A program made the position numbers and the translations under genes. This document shows positions 16,737 to 26,233 of a stretch of DNA of 64,000 bases, piece after piece; positions within the stretch are counted from its first letter, which is position 1, and the number at the start of each line of letters is the position of its first letter. The notes under the pieces are model-generated. The model made no database searches, had not been told where the DNA came from, and saw only the letters and a program-made list of their open reading frames with translations. Location: contig CAWAJU010000006.1 of the NCBI GenBank assembly GCA_963782495.1, forward strand, positions 434,001-498,000. Direction: 5' to 3'. Source of the stretch: DASQBT01 sp963782495 (lineage in GTDB: Bacteria; Pseudomonadota; Gammaproteobacteria; Burkholderiales; Thiobacillaceae).

Positions 16737-17672
16737 ATGTCTATGATACATCTAACTTTGCGCCAATTAAAGGTGTTTGAAGCGGTTGCCCGGCTGCTTT
16801 CCTATTCCCGGGCAGCGCACGAACTTCACTTGAGCCAGCCAGCGGTGTCGATGCAAGTGCGCAGCCTGGAAGAAAGCATCGGCCTGCCCTTGACCGAGCA
16901 GATGGGTAAGCGGATTTTCCTCACGGAAGCCGGCCGGGAAGTGTTCCACTATAGCCATAACATCGCCGAACTGTTGGCCGACATGGAGTCTGTTTTGACC
17001 GGGCTCAAGAGCCTGGAAGGTGGCAACCTGAAAATTGCCGTGGCGTCCACGGCCAATTACTACGCTACGCAGTTGCTGTCACGCTTTCGCGCGCTTCATC
17101 CTTCCATCACCATCAATCTGGATGTCACCAATCGCCAGTCCATTATTGCGCAACTGGGGACCAACAAGATTGATCTCGCCATCATGGGGCTCCCGCCCGA
17201 AGGCCTGGACTTGCAATCCGAGTCCTTCATGGAAAATCCTCTGGTGATGATTGCCCCGCCAAGCCATCGGCTCGCCGGGAAGAAGGCCGTCGCCCTGGCG
17301 GACTTGGCAGTAGAGAGCTTCGTGGTGCGGGAGGAGGGTTCAGGCACGCGCGGCGCAATGGAGCGCTTCTTCGGTGAGCACGGATTGAACCCTCGCCTCG
17401 AGTTGGTGATGACGACAAATGAGGCCATCAAGGAAGCAGTGCAGGCCGGCATGGGGCTAGCCGTCGTGTCTCGGCATACCGTGCTACTGGAGTTGGAAAC
17501 CGGACGCCTTGTCGTCTTACCGGTGGAGCATTTTCCCATCATACGGCACTGGTATGTGGTGCAGCGCGAGGGCAAACACCTGTCCGCAGTGGCGCAGGCC
17601 TTCAAGGAATTCCTGCTGACCAGTCCTCTGCTCCCTGAGGGTCTGCGCACAACGCCACCTGCGTCGCCTTAA
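16737..17672 (+). CDS. cbbR: LysR-type regulator of CO2 fixation genes
   Basis: 311 residues. The N-terminal winged HTH (LRQLKVFEAVARLLSYSRAA, then LSQPAVSMQVRSLEE) is followed by the LysR co-inducer domain (NLKIAVASTANYYATQLL). It is divergent from cbbL, the classic position for CbbR, which activates cbb operons in response to metabolites such as RuBP, PEP or NADPH in studied species. Two in-frame ATGs lie 6 bp apart (16737 and 16743); neither has a clear ribosome site. A general LysR function is certain and CbbR identity follows from context. Confidence 0.93.
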   Translation: MSMIHLTLRQLKVFEAVARLLSYSRAAHELHLSQPAVSMQVRSLEESIGLPLTEQMGKRIFLTEAGREVFHYSHNIAELLADMESVLTGLKSLEGGNLKIAVASTANYYATQLLSRFRALHPSITINLDVTNRQSIIAQLGTNKIDLAIMGLPPEGLDLQSESFMENPLVMIAPPSHRLAGKKAVALADLAVESFVVREEGSGTRGAMERFFGEHGLNPRLELVMTTNEAIKEAVQAGMGLAVVSRHTVLLELETGRLVVLPVEHFPIIRHWYVVQREGKHLSAVAQAFKEFLLTSPLLPEGLRTTPPASP

Positions 17673-18001
17673 GCGCGACGGGCGCGCGGCATGTGCCCGC
17701 TGGCATACCAGTGCCCATCATCAGTTGACTCCCCGACACTTGCTTTCTTGACGCTGTCTTGCTCCCCACAATAGAATGCAACTCATCGGGGTGCCAACTC
17801 CCGGTTAACAAGACCGTGTCCCGTCCAAGTTTGGCATCAGGGCGCTGCAAGATTTCTTCGCAGCGCCCACGTTGCCGCGCGGAGCATTGAATCCTTTGCA
17901 CGCCGATGCACCGCCACTTCAGTGCCCCGTGCCCGTGTGGAGGGCTCGACCAGCGCTTTTCAGCATCCTGATCAGATGCCTGATAAAACTTGGAGATAAG
18001 C
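17673..18001 (+). other. chrA leader region: promoter and hairpin, no gene
   Basis: This 329-bp stretch has no convincing gene. A promoter-like pair TTGACG (17748-17753) and TAGAAT (17772-17777) is spaced by 18 bp. A strong inverted repeat GGGCGCTGC-n11-GCAGCGCCC lies at 17840-17868 with no T-run, so it is not a terminator. If the promoter is real, chrA has a 5' leader of about 215 nt containing this hairpin, which could be regulatory. Confidence 0.45.
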
Positions 18002-19378
18002 TTGGATACCGCAATTCAATCACCCCCCACGCCTGTTGGGCTGGATCTAGCGCTTCCACCCCACCTCGCGCCCGTTACTCTTGGCGCCGCGTTCAAATTC
18101 TGGGTCAAGCTTGGCTTTATCAGCTTTGGCGGGCCGGCTGGACAAATTGCCATCATGCATCAGGAACTGGTGGAGAAACGCCGCTGGATTTCCGAGCACC
18201 GCTACTTGCATGCGCTCAACTATTGCATGTTGCTGCCGGGTCCGGAGGCGATCCAACTGGCCATCTACATCGGTTGGCTGATGCACGGCATCCGCGGCGC
18301 GCTCATCGCCGGCTTGCTGTTCTTTCTGCCGGCGTTCTTTCTGCTGTCGCTCCTGGCCGGGGTGTATCTTGCCCTTGGAGATGTGCCTGTCGTCCAAGGC
18401 CTTTTCTACGGGATCAAGCCTGCGGTGGTGGCCATCGTGCTGTTCGCGGCCTGGCGTATCGGCAGCCGGGCGTTGAGGAATGAAGTGCTGTGGGGCATGG
18501 CGGCGCTGGCCTTTATCGGCATCTTCGTTTTCAACATCGGCTTTCCGTGGATCGTGCTGTCAGCGGGCCTTCTGGGTGCCATCGGCGGCAAACTGGCGCC
18601 ACAAAAATTCAGCAGCAGCGGCGGCCACGGCGTGAACAACAAGGACTATGGTCCGGCAATCATCGACGACAACACGCCCACGCCCCCACACGCCCGATTC
18701 TCCTGGGTCAAGCTGTTCGCCACGCTTGCGGTATTTGTCCTGATCTGGTTGGTCGGGATGTTCGCGATCCGCAGGGAACCAGCTCTGGCAAACATGGGCG
18801 ACTTCTTTACCAGGGCGGCTTTCCTGACCATAGGCGGGGCGTATGCCGTATTGCCCTACGTGTATCAGGGCGGGGTGGAACACTTCGCCTGGCTCACCGG
18901 CCCGCAGATGATGGATGGCTTGGCGCTGGGCGAAACTACCCCGGGGCCGCTCATCATGGTGGTTACCTGGGTGGGCTATCTGGGCGGGGTGGCCAAAAAT
19001 GTTTATGGCAATCCTGTTGCCGCCGGTCTGGCAGGGGCGGCGGTGGCAACCTTCTTCACCTTCCTGCCCTGCTTCCTGTTCATTCTGGCGGGCGGACCAC
19101 TGGTCGAGGCGAGCCGCGGCGAATTGAGAGTGACCGCGCCGCTCACCGGCATTACGGCTGCTGTGGTCGGGGTAATCTTCAACCTCGCGGTGTTCTTTGC
19201 CTGGCATGCCTTCTGGCCTCAGGCCACCGCCGCGGCGCCATTTTTCGGGACTTTCGAGTGGTTCCCGGTTTTCGTCGCCCTGGCCAGTTTCGTTATGCTG
19301 TACAAGTACAAGATCGACATCATGAAGGTGATCGCCGCGTGCGCCTTGGGAGGGCTTGTTTTTTCATTGTTGATCTGA
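18002..19378 (+). CDS. chrA: Chromate transporter, long-chain two-domain type
   Basis: About 458 residues. A CHR-family inner-membrane protein, by family an exporter of chromate via proton antiport. Two homologous halves are visible: the first with FISFGGPAGQIAIMH and MLLPGPEAIQLA, the second with FLTIGGAYAVLPYV and LALGETTPGPLIMV; about ten hydrophobic segments in all. The TTG at 18002 is preferred because GGAG lies 6 bp upstream; an in-frame TTG at 17990 has no ribosome site. It stands alone in its operon. Confidence 0.9.
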   Translation: MDTAIQSPPTPVGLDLALPPHLAPVTLGAAFKFWVKLGFISFGGPAGQIAIMHQELVEKRRWISEHRYLHALNYCMLLPGPEAIQLAIYIGWLMHGIRGALIAGLLFFLPAFFLLSLLAGVYLALGDVPVVQGLFYGIKPAVVAIVLFAAWRIGSRALRNEVLWGMAALAFIGIFVFNIGFPWIVLSAGLLGAIGGKLAPQKFSSSGGHGVNNKDYGPAIIDDNTPTPPHARFSWVKLFATLAVFVLIWLVGMFAIRREPALANMGDFFTRAAFLTIGGAYAVLPYVYQGGVEHFAWLTGPQMMDGLALGETTPGPLIMVVTWVGYLGGVAKNVYGNPVAAGLAGAAVATFFTFLPCFLFILAGGPLVEASRGELRVTAPLTGITAAVVGVIFNLAVFFAWHAFWPQATAAAPFFGTFEWFPVFVALASFVMLYKYKIDIMKVIAACALGGLVFSLLI

Positions 19379-19651
19379 GAAAACGACATGGAATGTGCTA
19401 ACCGCCCTGTGAATTGCCCCAGACCCTCGTGGTGGTTATTTACTGCGCGCGGCTTGTCTCCGCAGTTGGGCGCGGTCGTTGTACCGGGGTCATGCGCCGC
19501 ACTTGGTCGGAGGCTGGCATTGTCGCCTGGGTTGGGGCAAAATTCTGCCAGCGACCATGCGCTGCAAAGGCATGGAGATGCTCAAGTACTATGTCTGGAT
19601 CAAGTGTAGAACATACCCACAACCGGCCGCCAAAGGCCCAAAGGAAACTCG

Positions 19652-19939
19652 ATGAAACTGATGATCGCCCTGCTGGTGCTTGCGGCCAGTGGCACTGCTT
19701 ATGCCTTCCCGTGGTACGCGTCAGGCAACGGAATTCGCGGCGCGGACCTGATGAGCCCCGCGGAGCGGCAGGCCCATGTTGCGCGCCTGCAAGGCATGAA
19801 GACCTTGCCCGAATGCGAGGCCTATTGGACCACGCACAATCAGGACATTGATGCGCGCGCGAAAAAACAAGGTGTACAGCTTCCCCCTGTGCAAGGCGAT
19901 CCCTGCAAGATCATGGTCATGTTTGGCCGGATCAAGTAA
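19652..19939 (+). CDS. Small secreted protein of unknown function
   Basis: 95 residues with a clean signal peptide (MKLMIALLVLAASGTAYA, cleavage before FPWYASG). The mature part of about 77 residues is hydrophilic, has two cysteines (LPECEAYW and DPCKIM) that could form a disulfide, and includes LMSPAERQAHVARLQGM. AAGGAAA precedes the ATG. I do not recognise a characterised family. It sits alone between chrA and purE. Confidence 0.7.
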   Translation: MKLMIALLVLAASGTAYAFPWYASGNGIRGADLMSPAERQAHVARLQGMKTLPECEAYWTTHNQDIDARAKKQGVQLPPVQGDPCKIMVMFGRIK

Positions 19940-20043
19940 TTCTTGGATCAACAGCGGGATGACTCTCAGAGTCACCGGCATGATTGCTTCTCCATCAAGG
20001 GGACAAGGTAGAATCATGCCTTTCCTGTCTTCAAGGCACAGTC

Positions 20044-20538
20044 ATGATCCGGCCACTTGTCGGCGTCGTTATGGGTTCATCCAGCGACTGGGAGGTCATG
20101 CAACATGCGGTCGCCCAGTTTAAGTCCTTCGGTATTCCCTATGAAGCGCGAGTGGTTTCCGCCCACCGCACGCCGGACCTGTTGTACGAATACGCAAGTG
20201 AGGCAGAAGCCCGCGGCCTGAAGGCCATCGTAGCCGGTGCCGGCGGAGCGGCCCACCTGCCAGGCATGCTGGCGGCCAAGACCGCGGTGCCGGTGCTGGG
20301 TGTGCCGGTGCCGACCAAGTACCTCAAGGGTCAGGATTCGCTGTTATCCATCGTACAAATGCCCAAAGGCATACCGGTCGCCACCTTTGCCATCGGTGAA
20401 GCGGGCGCCGCCAATGCCGCGCTTTTTGTCATTGCAACGCTGGCCCTGCACGACGGCGGCTTGGCGGAACAGTTGCGCGATTTTCGCCGCGGCCAGACCG
20501 ATTTCGCGCTCAATATGATCTTGCCGGATGTCGAGTAA
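20044..20538 (+). CDS. purE: 5-(carboxyamino)imidazole ribonucleotide mutase
   Basis: 164 residues. Converts N5-CAIR to CAIR in de novo purine synthesis. Signature segments are VGVVMGSSSDWEVM, VVSAHRTPD, AGAGGAAHLPGM and QMPKGIPVAT. The ATG at 20044 gives the normal PurE N-terminus (MIRPLVGVVMG). The 3' end overlaps purK by 11 bp, the usual purEK pair. Confidence 0.96.
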   Translation: MIRPLVGVVMGSSSDWEVMQHAVAQFKSFGIPYEARVVSAHRTPDLLYEYASEAEARGLKAIVAGAGGAAHLPGMLAAKTAVPVLGVPVPTKYLKGQDSLLSIVQMPKGIPVATFAIGEAGAANAALFVIATLALHDGGLAEQLRDFRRGQTDFALNMILPDVE

Positions 20539-21694
20539 ACCCATCCTGCCTGGAGCCGTTCTGGGCATTCTGGGTGGCGGTCAACTGGGCCGCATGTTCA
20601 CCATCGCCGCCCGCACCATGGGTTACCAGGTCATGGTGCTCGACCCGGACCCGCAGAGCCCGGCCGGGCAGATGGCCGATGTGCATATCCAGGCAGACTA
20701 CATTGATCACGGTGCCATAAAGAAGTTGGGCGCAACCTGCGCCGCAGTTACGACCGAATTCGAAAATGTTCCTGCGGCCAGCCTGATCGAGCTCTCGCGC
20801 TATTGCAGGGTCGCGCCCAATTCAGACGCAGTCGCCATCGTGCAGGACCGCAGCCGGGAAAAATCCTGGCTGCGGGAGCAGGGATTCCGCACCGCGCCTT
20901 TTGCGTTGATCAATGACCTAAATGATCTGGAGCGGGCAGCCAGCGAGACCGGATTTCCGGCCATCCTCAAGGTGAGCCGTTTCGGCTACGACGGCAAAGG
21001 GCAATTTCGCATCGGTTCGATCACGGAGCTGAAGGCCGCATACGCGAAATTGAATGCCGCGCCCTGCGTGCTGGAAGGTCTGGTCAGTCTTGATTGCGAA
21101 GTATCCGTGGTGCTCGCCCGCAACGACTCAGGGGCGAGCGCCTGTTTTCCTGTTGGCGAAAATCATCACCACAACGGCATTTTAAGTATGACCATTGTCC
21201 CCGCCCGCGTAAGCAATAAACTCGCGGGTCAGGCGCAGGCGCAGGCGCGTTCAGTGGCGGACAAGCTTGATTATGTGGGCACCTTGGGGGTGGAATTCTT
21301 TGTCTCGAACGGCCGGTTGCTGGTCAACGAAATTGCACCGCGCCCCCACAATTCTGGCCATTACACTCTGGACGCCTGCGTGACGGACCAGTTTGAACAA
21401 CAAGTCCGTGCGCTGTGCGGACTGCCGCTGGGGGATGCGCGGCTGCTGAGTCCGGTGGTGATGGTGAACTTGCTCGGCGATGTCTGGCGACCTGAACCTG
21501 ACTGGAACACCCTGCTGACTCATCCGAGCATCAAGTTGCATCTCTATGGCAAGACCGAGGCACGGCCCGGGCGCAAAATGGGGCACTACAACTGCCTCGG
21601 GCATACGCTGGAAGCGTCGCTGAAACTCGCGGAAGAGACGCACCACAGTTTGGAAAGAAGCGTGCTCAAAACTCAGGAGCCGTCGGTCGGATAA
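20528..21694 (+). CDS. purK: N5-carboxyaminoimidazole ribonucleotide synthase
   Basis: 388 residues. ATP-grasp enzyme making N5-CAIR from AIR, bicarbonate and ATP, feeding PurE. GILGGGQLGRMF at the N-terminus, then KVSRFGYDGKGQ and VNEIAPRPHNSGHYT, are diagnostic. The start lies inside the end of purE. Confidence 0.96.
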   Translation: MSSKPILPGAVLGILGGGQLGRMFTIAARTMGYQVMVLDPDPQSPAGQMADVHIQADYIDHGAIKKLGATCAAVTTEFENVPAASLIELSRYCRVAPNSDAVAIVQDRSREKSWLREQGFRTAPFALINDLNDLERAASETGFPAILKVSRFGYDGKGQFRIGSITELKAAYAKLNAAPCVLEGLVSLDCEVSVVLARNDSGASACFPVGENHHHNGILSMTIVPARVSNKLAGQAQAQARSVADKLDYVGTLGVEFFVSNGRLLVNEIAPRPHNSGHYTLDACVTDQFEQQVRALCGLPLGDARLLSPVVMVNLLGDVWRPEPDWNTLLTHPSIKLHLYGKTEARPGRKMGHYNCLGHTLEASLKLAEETHHSLERSVLKTQEPSVG

Positions 21695-21774
21695 GTCCTG
21701 GTTTGTCGCCAAAAAAGCTGAATCGACCCCCGGTCATTCAGTGCAACCCATTGTTTCCTTGTCGCGTCTTAGGT

Positions 21775-22476
21775 TCAGTGCCCAGGTTTGATCTGGGTGA
21801 GCTTCTGCTCCACGCGCACACCGTCATCTACTACGCGAACCTGGATGGGCAGGTGAGGCAAGTCGCGGTTGACCCACACCGAGACGGCTTTCTCTCCCGC
21901 AGCGGCGTCGCGCCGGTATTCCACCACGTCGAATGTGCCAGCTGGCGTGGTCATGGCCGGAGCAGGGTATTGGCTGTAGCGATAGACATCCACGTCCTTG
22001 CCGTTGGCGATCGGCACCGCGAGGGACGCCGGCAAGCTGGGCATGTACAGGAAAGAGTAAAGTTGGGACAGGTTGTCCTGTGTCCCCGCGGACAAAGGCG
22101 CCTGACTGACCAGGCCGTTGTGCTTGATGGTGAGCTGCATCGCCTTCCAGTCGAATTCCACTTGGTCGGATTTTTTTGAATTGTCGCTGCGCAATCTCCG
22201 ATAAAGGGCGGGGGCCAGGCTGTTGTTGGAAATCATTCCATGACTTTCCAGGTGTATGGTTCCAGAAAGCAGAAATCTCAAAGGACCGGTTGCGCGACTC
22301 TCGCTGACCAGGGAGTAACGTTCACCGGTCCTGCGGAACACGTCCGTTACCTGACCCAACTCGGTGCCATTACGCGCCAGGCTGTAGACTGCCGTGAAAG
22401 CAGATCCGAGGGTGGGTGCGGCGCCTGCGCAGGCCGCCAGAGAAAGAATCAGGGCAGACAGTAGAAGGCGGATCAT
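21775..22476 (-). CDS. DUF3108 family secreted or lipid-anchored protein
   Basis: 233 residues with a signal sequence (MIRLLLSALILSLAACAGA; the LAAC motif could be a lipobox). The mature protein fits the DUF3108 pattern: FTAVYSLARNGTELG, SESRATGPLRFLL, FDWKAMQLTIKH, TPAGTFDVVEYRR and VWVNRDLPHLPIQVRV. The function is unknown; family members are predicted periplasmic beta-rich proteins. It starts 1 bp after the purN stop, so it is transcribed with purN. Confidence 0.75.
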   Translation of the reverse strand: MIRLLLSALILSLAACAGAAPTLGSAFTAVYSLARNGTELGQVTDVFRRTGERYSLVSESRATGPLRFLLSGTIHLESHGMISNNSLAPALYRRLRSDNSKKSDQVEFDWKAMQLTIKHNGLVSQAPLSAGTQDNLSQLYSFLYMPSLPASLAVPIANGKDVDVYRYSQYPAPAMTTPAGTFDVVEYRRDAAAGEKAVSVWVNRDLPHLPIQVRVVDDGVRVEQKLTQIKPGH

Positions 22477-22477
22477 T

Positions 22478-23113
22478 TCAAGACTGGAAGAATTCGGAAC
22501 ACATTGCCTGTGACGCCTGGTTTCCGCTGACGTTCACTATCCCGTCGGAAATGACCAGCCGTCGTTCCGCAAACCAGCGCACGGCCAGCGGATAGATACG
22601 GTGCTCCTGGACCAGCACGCGGGCAGCCAGGGAATCGGGCGTGTCTGTGGCGAGCACAGGTACAGCGGCCTGTATGACGATCGGTCCATGGTCCAGGTGC
22701 GGCGTGACAAAATGCACCGTGCAGCCATGAATCTTGACTCCTTCGGCCAGGGCTTCTGCATGCGTATTGAGCCCTGGAAATGCTGGCAGCAGGGAAGGAT
22801 GGATATTGAGCAGCCGGCCCTTGTAACGTTCGACAAACGCCTTGCTGAGGATGCGCAAGTAACCGGCCAATATGACCAGATCCGCGCCGGCCTCGTCGAT
22901 ACGTGCCGCCAGCACCTGATCAAATGCTTCGCGGCTGGGATAAGCATGGTGATCCAGGCCAACGGCGGGAATTCCGTGCTGGTGCGCATGGTCGAGGCCG
23001 GGTGCGCCGGGCCGGTTGCTGATGGCAGCAGTGAAGGTCACCGGCAGCTTGGCTTCCAGCAGGGCCTTCAGATTGCTGCCGCGGCCGGAGAGGAGAACGA
23101 CGGCCCTGATCAT
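22478..23113 (-). CDS. purN: Phosphoribosylglycinamide formyltransferase
   Basis: 211 residues. Transfers formyl from 10-formyl-THF to GAR. VVLLSGRGSNLKALLEA at the start, ISNRPGAPGLDHA, LAGYLRILSKAFVERY, NIHPSLLPAFPGLNTH and HFVTPHLDHGPIV carry the catalytic Asn-His-Asp set. It is downstream of purM with a 76-bp gap. Confidence 0.96.
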   Translation of the reverse strand: MIRAVVLLSGRGSNLKALLEAKLPVTFTAAISNRPGAPGLDHAHQHGIPAVGLDHHAYPSREAFDQVLAARIDEAGADLVILAGYLRILSKAFVERYKGRLLNIHPSLLPAFPGLNTHAEALAEGVKIHGCTVHFVTPHLDHGPIVIQAAVPVLATDTPDSLAARVLVQEHRIYPLAVRWFAERRLVISDGIVNVSGNQASQAMCSEFFQS

Positions 23114-23189
23114 CTATTGGGAGAGGAGGACAAAGGGACAGGAGCAGCACACATCGAGAGTGTTCTCTTGCCCTCGTTGCATATTGGAA

Positions 23190-24218
23190 TCATCCAATGG
23201 TGACTTGTTCAACGCCTGCTGCCCACTCGATGATTTCACCGATTTTCCACGCCATTTCGTCTGCAGCACGCAAATGCGCCAGCGCCGCATCGACATGCTC
23301 CGGCGCAACGATCACCACCATGCCGATACCGCAGTTGAAGGTTCGGTACATCTCGGCGTCATCAATGTTGGCGGTGGTTTGCAGCCAGTCGAATAGTGGA
23401 CTCCACTTCCAGGCGCTGCGTTGCAAGGCGGCGGCGCAGGACTCCGGCAGCACGCGCGGAATATTGCCGGTCAGGCCACCACCGGTGATGTGCGCCATGC
23501 CCTTGACCGGCAAAGTCCGCATCAGACTGAGCAGGGGTTTCACATAGATGCGGGTAGGCGCCATCAACACGTCGAGGAACGGCCGACCGTGGAAATCCGC
23601 GTTGAGGTCCGCATTGCTCACTTGTAGCAGCTCTCGCACCAGGGAATAGCCATTGGAATGACAGCCGCTGGAAGCGAGCCCAAGCACGGCATCGCCAGGT
23701 CGAACGCTGCGGCCGTCAATGAGCGCCGATTTCTCTGCGACGCCGACCGCGAATCCGGCCAGGTCATATTCGCCTTCCGGATACATGCCAGGCATCTCCG
23801 CGGTTTCTCCGCCTATCAAGGCGCAGCCGGCCTGCTTGCAGCCATTGGCAATGCCGGCGATCACTGCTTCGGCGCTATCCAGATCGAGTTTGCCGGTGGC
23901 GAAATAGTCGAGGAAGAACAGCGGTTCGGCGCCTTGCACCAGGATGTCATTGACGCTCATGGCCACCAGGTCGATGCCGACGGTGTCATGCCTATTAAAC
24001 TGGAACGCCAGTTTAAGCTTGGTGCCGACGCCATCGGTACCGGATACCAGCACCGGCTCACGGTACTTCCTGGAGATTTCTACGACGGCGCCAAATCCGC
24101 CGATACCGGTCAGCACCTCGGGCCTCATGGTGGCCCGGGCGAGCGGTTTGATGCGCTCTACCAGGGTATCGCCCGCGTCGATATCCACCCCGGCGTCTTT
24201 GTAGGAAATGGAAGTCAC
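23190..24218 (-). CDS. purM: Phosphoribosylformylglycinamidine cyclo-ligase (AIR synthase)
   Basis: 342 residues. Closes the imidazole ring of AIR using ATP. It begins with SYKDAGVDIDAGDTLVERIK; SGTDGVGTKLKLAF, CALIGGETAEMPGMY and AHITGGGLTGNIPRVLP are family landmarks. It is divergent from the perM-purC frame across only 38 bp. Confidence 0.97.
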   Translation of the reverse strand: MTSISYKDAGVDIDAGDTLVERIKPLARATMRPEVLTGIGGFGAVVEISRKYREPVLVSGTDGVGTKLKLAFQFNRHDTVGIDLVAMSVNDILVQGAEPLFFLDYFATGKLDLDSAEAVIAGIANGCKQAGCALIGGETAEMPGMYPEGEYDLAGFAVGVAEKSALIDGRSVRPGDAVLGLASSGCHSNGYSLVRELLQVSNADLNADFHGRPFLDVLMAPTRIYVKPLLSLMRTLPVKGMAHITGGGLTGNIPRVLPESCAAALQRSAWKWSPLFDWLQTTANIDDAEMYRTFNCGIGMVVIVAPEHVDAALAHLRAADEMAWKIGEIIEWAAGVEQVTIG

Positions 24219-24256
24219 TTTAGACTCGAAAACTTCAAAACGTCATTTTACCGTCT

Positions 24257-26233
24257 ATGAACTTTTCCCGCCCCGAAAACCTGACCTGGTTGGCGCTCGC
24301 TGTACTGCTCGTTCTCGGCGGGCTCGTTCATGTATTGGCCCCTGTGTTGACCCCGTTCCTGGCGGGTGCGCTGCTGGCTTATATCTTTGATCCCCTGGTG
24401 GATCGCCTGGAACAGTTCGGGCTGAGTCGTACCCTTGCCACCCTCGTCGTACTGGCGAGTGCGGGGGTGGCCGCGGTGGGCCTGATCCTTCTGGTGATCC
24501 CCCTGTTTTCCAGCCAGATACAGGTGCTGACCGAACGCCTGCCAGAATATCTGGGCTGGATTCAACGCAAGCTGCTGCCGTCCTTGGCCGGCTTGCTGGG
24601 CTTCGATCTGCACGTCGATATGAGCGCGGTGCGGGACTGGCTTGCGCAACACGCACAGTCCGCGGGGTCAGCGGCAACCCAGTTCCTGCCCAAGCTGGGC
24701 AACGGCGCCCTGGCGATTATCTCCGCCCTGGTCAATTTGCTCTTGATACCCGTGGTCATGTTCTACATGCTGCGTGATTGGGATGCGCTGGTTGCGCGCA
24801 TCGATCATCTGGTTCCACGCACCTGGCACGAGCCGGTGAACAAGCTGGCGCGCGAGATCGACCGGGTGTTGTCGGAATTCCTGCGCGGCCAGCTCTCAGT
24901 CATGGTCGTGATGAGCGTGTTCTACTCCCTGGGCTTGTGGCTGGTGAAACTGGATTTCGCCCTGCCGATTGGCATTCTGACCGGCATGTTGGGCTTTATC
25001 CCGTTTGTCGGCGCCACGGTGGGATTGCTGCTGGGTGTGCTGGAGGCAAGCCTTCAATTTCAGAACCTGTCCGAGGTGTTGCTGGTGCTTGGCGTGTTTG
25101 TCTCCGGCCAGGCGATTGAGGGCATGGTGGTGACGCCCAAGCTGGTGGGGGATCGCATCGGCCTGCATCCGGTTGTGGTGATCTTCGCGCTTGCCGCATT
25201 TGGCCAGCTTTTGGGCTTCTTCGGTGTCTTGCTTGCCTTGCCCATGGCGGCAGCCTTGCTGGTGACCCTACGTCATCTGCGCTCCGCCTATTTGCAAAGT
25301 CCGGTCTACCAAGGCAGCTATAATGCCAAGCTTTCATCGCCCTCAACGGTCATGAGTCCGCCACTGTTCGAGTCTTCCATCAAGAGCCTGCCGCTCCTAT
25401 CCAGGGGCAAGGTGCGCGACATCTACGCGGTGGACGAAAAGCGGCTGCTGATCGTGACCACTGATCGCCTGTCAGCCTTCGATGTGGTTATGCCGACCCC
25501 CATTCCCGACAAGGGGAGGGTGTTAACTGCGGTCTCGCAATTCTGGTTTGGCAAATTGGCCAGCGTACTTCCTAATCAACTGACCGGCGTTGCGCCGGAA
25601 TCGGTTGTGGCGGCGGAAGAGCGTGATCAAGTGGTGGGCCGCGCCACGGTGGTCAAGCGCCTGAAGCCATTGCCAGTGGAAGCCATCGTGCGCGGCTATC
25701 TGGCGGGTTCCGGTTGGAAGGAGTACCAGGAGAAACATAGCGTGTGCGGCATTCCACTGCCCGCCGGGTTGCGTCAGGCCGACAAGCTACCTCAGCCGCT
25801 ATTCACGCCATCCACCAAGGCCGAACTGGGCCAACATGACGAGAACATCGACTTCACCCGCTGTGAAACGCTGCTGGGCAACTCACTGGCGGTCAAGGTT
25901 CGCGATGCCAGCCTCGCGCTCTACACCAAGGCGGCTGACTATGCGGCAAGCCGCGGCATCATCATTGCCGACACCAAGTTCGAATTCGGCCAGGATGAAA
26001 AAGGCCAACTGCATCTGATCGACGAAGTGCTCACTCCCGATTCGTCCCGATTCTGGCCGGCCGACCAGTATCTACCGGGCGCCAATCAGCCCAGCTTTGA
26101 CAAACAATTCGTGCGCGACTGGTTGGAAGCCAGCGGCTGGAATAAGCAGGCGCCGGGGCCCGCCCTGCCGGACGACGTGGTGCGGCAAACGGCGGAGAAA
26201 TATCAGGAAGCCTTGAGGCGGCTGACTACTTGA
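24257..26233 (+). CDS. Single reading frame: PerM/AI-2E permease followed in frame by SAICAR synthase PurC
   Basis: 658 codons without a stop encode two normally separate proteins. Residues about 1-350 are an AI-2E/PerM-family permease with about seven hydrophobic segments (FLAGALLAYIFDPLVDRLE, VVMFYMLRDW, LGFIPFVGATVG, GMVVTPKLVGDRIGLHP). Residues 366-658 are a complete PurC: SRGKVRDIYAVDEKRLL, TDRLSAFDVVMP, VRGYLAGSGWKEY and DEVLTPDSSRFWP. An ATG at 25352 is exactly where a stand-alone PurC would start, and TATAAT lies at 25319, but no good ribosome site precedes it. The product may be a fusion, PurC alone from 25352, or both. Confidence 0.85.
   Translation: MNFSRPENLTWLALAVLLVLGGLVHVLAPVLTPFLAGALLAYIFDPLVDRLEQFGLSRTLATLVVLASAGVAAVGLILLVIPLFSSQIQVLTERLPEYLGWIQRKLLPSLAGLLGFDLHVDMSAVRDWLAQHAQSAGSAATQFLPKLGNGALAIISALVNLLLIPVVMFYMLRDWDALVARIDHLVPRTWHEPVNKLAREIDRVLSEFLRGQLSVMVVMSVFYSLGLWLVKLDFALPIGILTGMLGFIPFVGATVGLLLGVLEASLQFQNLSEVLLVLGVFVSGQAIEGMVVTPKLVGDRIGLHPVVVIFALAAFGQLLGFFGVLLALPMAAALLVTLRHLRSAYLQSPVYQGSYNAKLSSPSTVMSPPLFESSIKSLPLLSRGKVRDIYAVDEKRLLIVTTDRLSAFDVVMPTPIPDKGRVLTAVSQFWFGKLASVLPNQLTGVAPESVVAAEERDQVVGRATVVKRLKPLPVEAIVRGYLAGSGWKEYQEKHSVCGIPLPAGLRQADKLPQPLFTPSTKAELGQHDENIDFTRCETLLGNSLAVKVRDASLALYTKAADYAASRGIIIADTKFEFGQDEKGQLHLIDEVLTPDSSRFWPADQYLPGANQPSFDKQFVRDWLEASGWNKQAPGPALPDDVVRQTAEKYQEALRRLTT

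Noticed and set aside
18490..19401. 303-codon plus-strand frame inside chrA
   Set aside because: Overlaps chrA in another frame and has a Gly/Arg-rich, non-protein-like composition.
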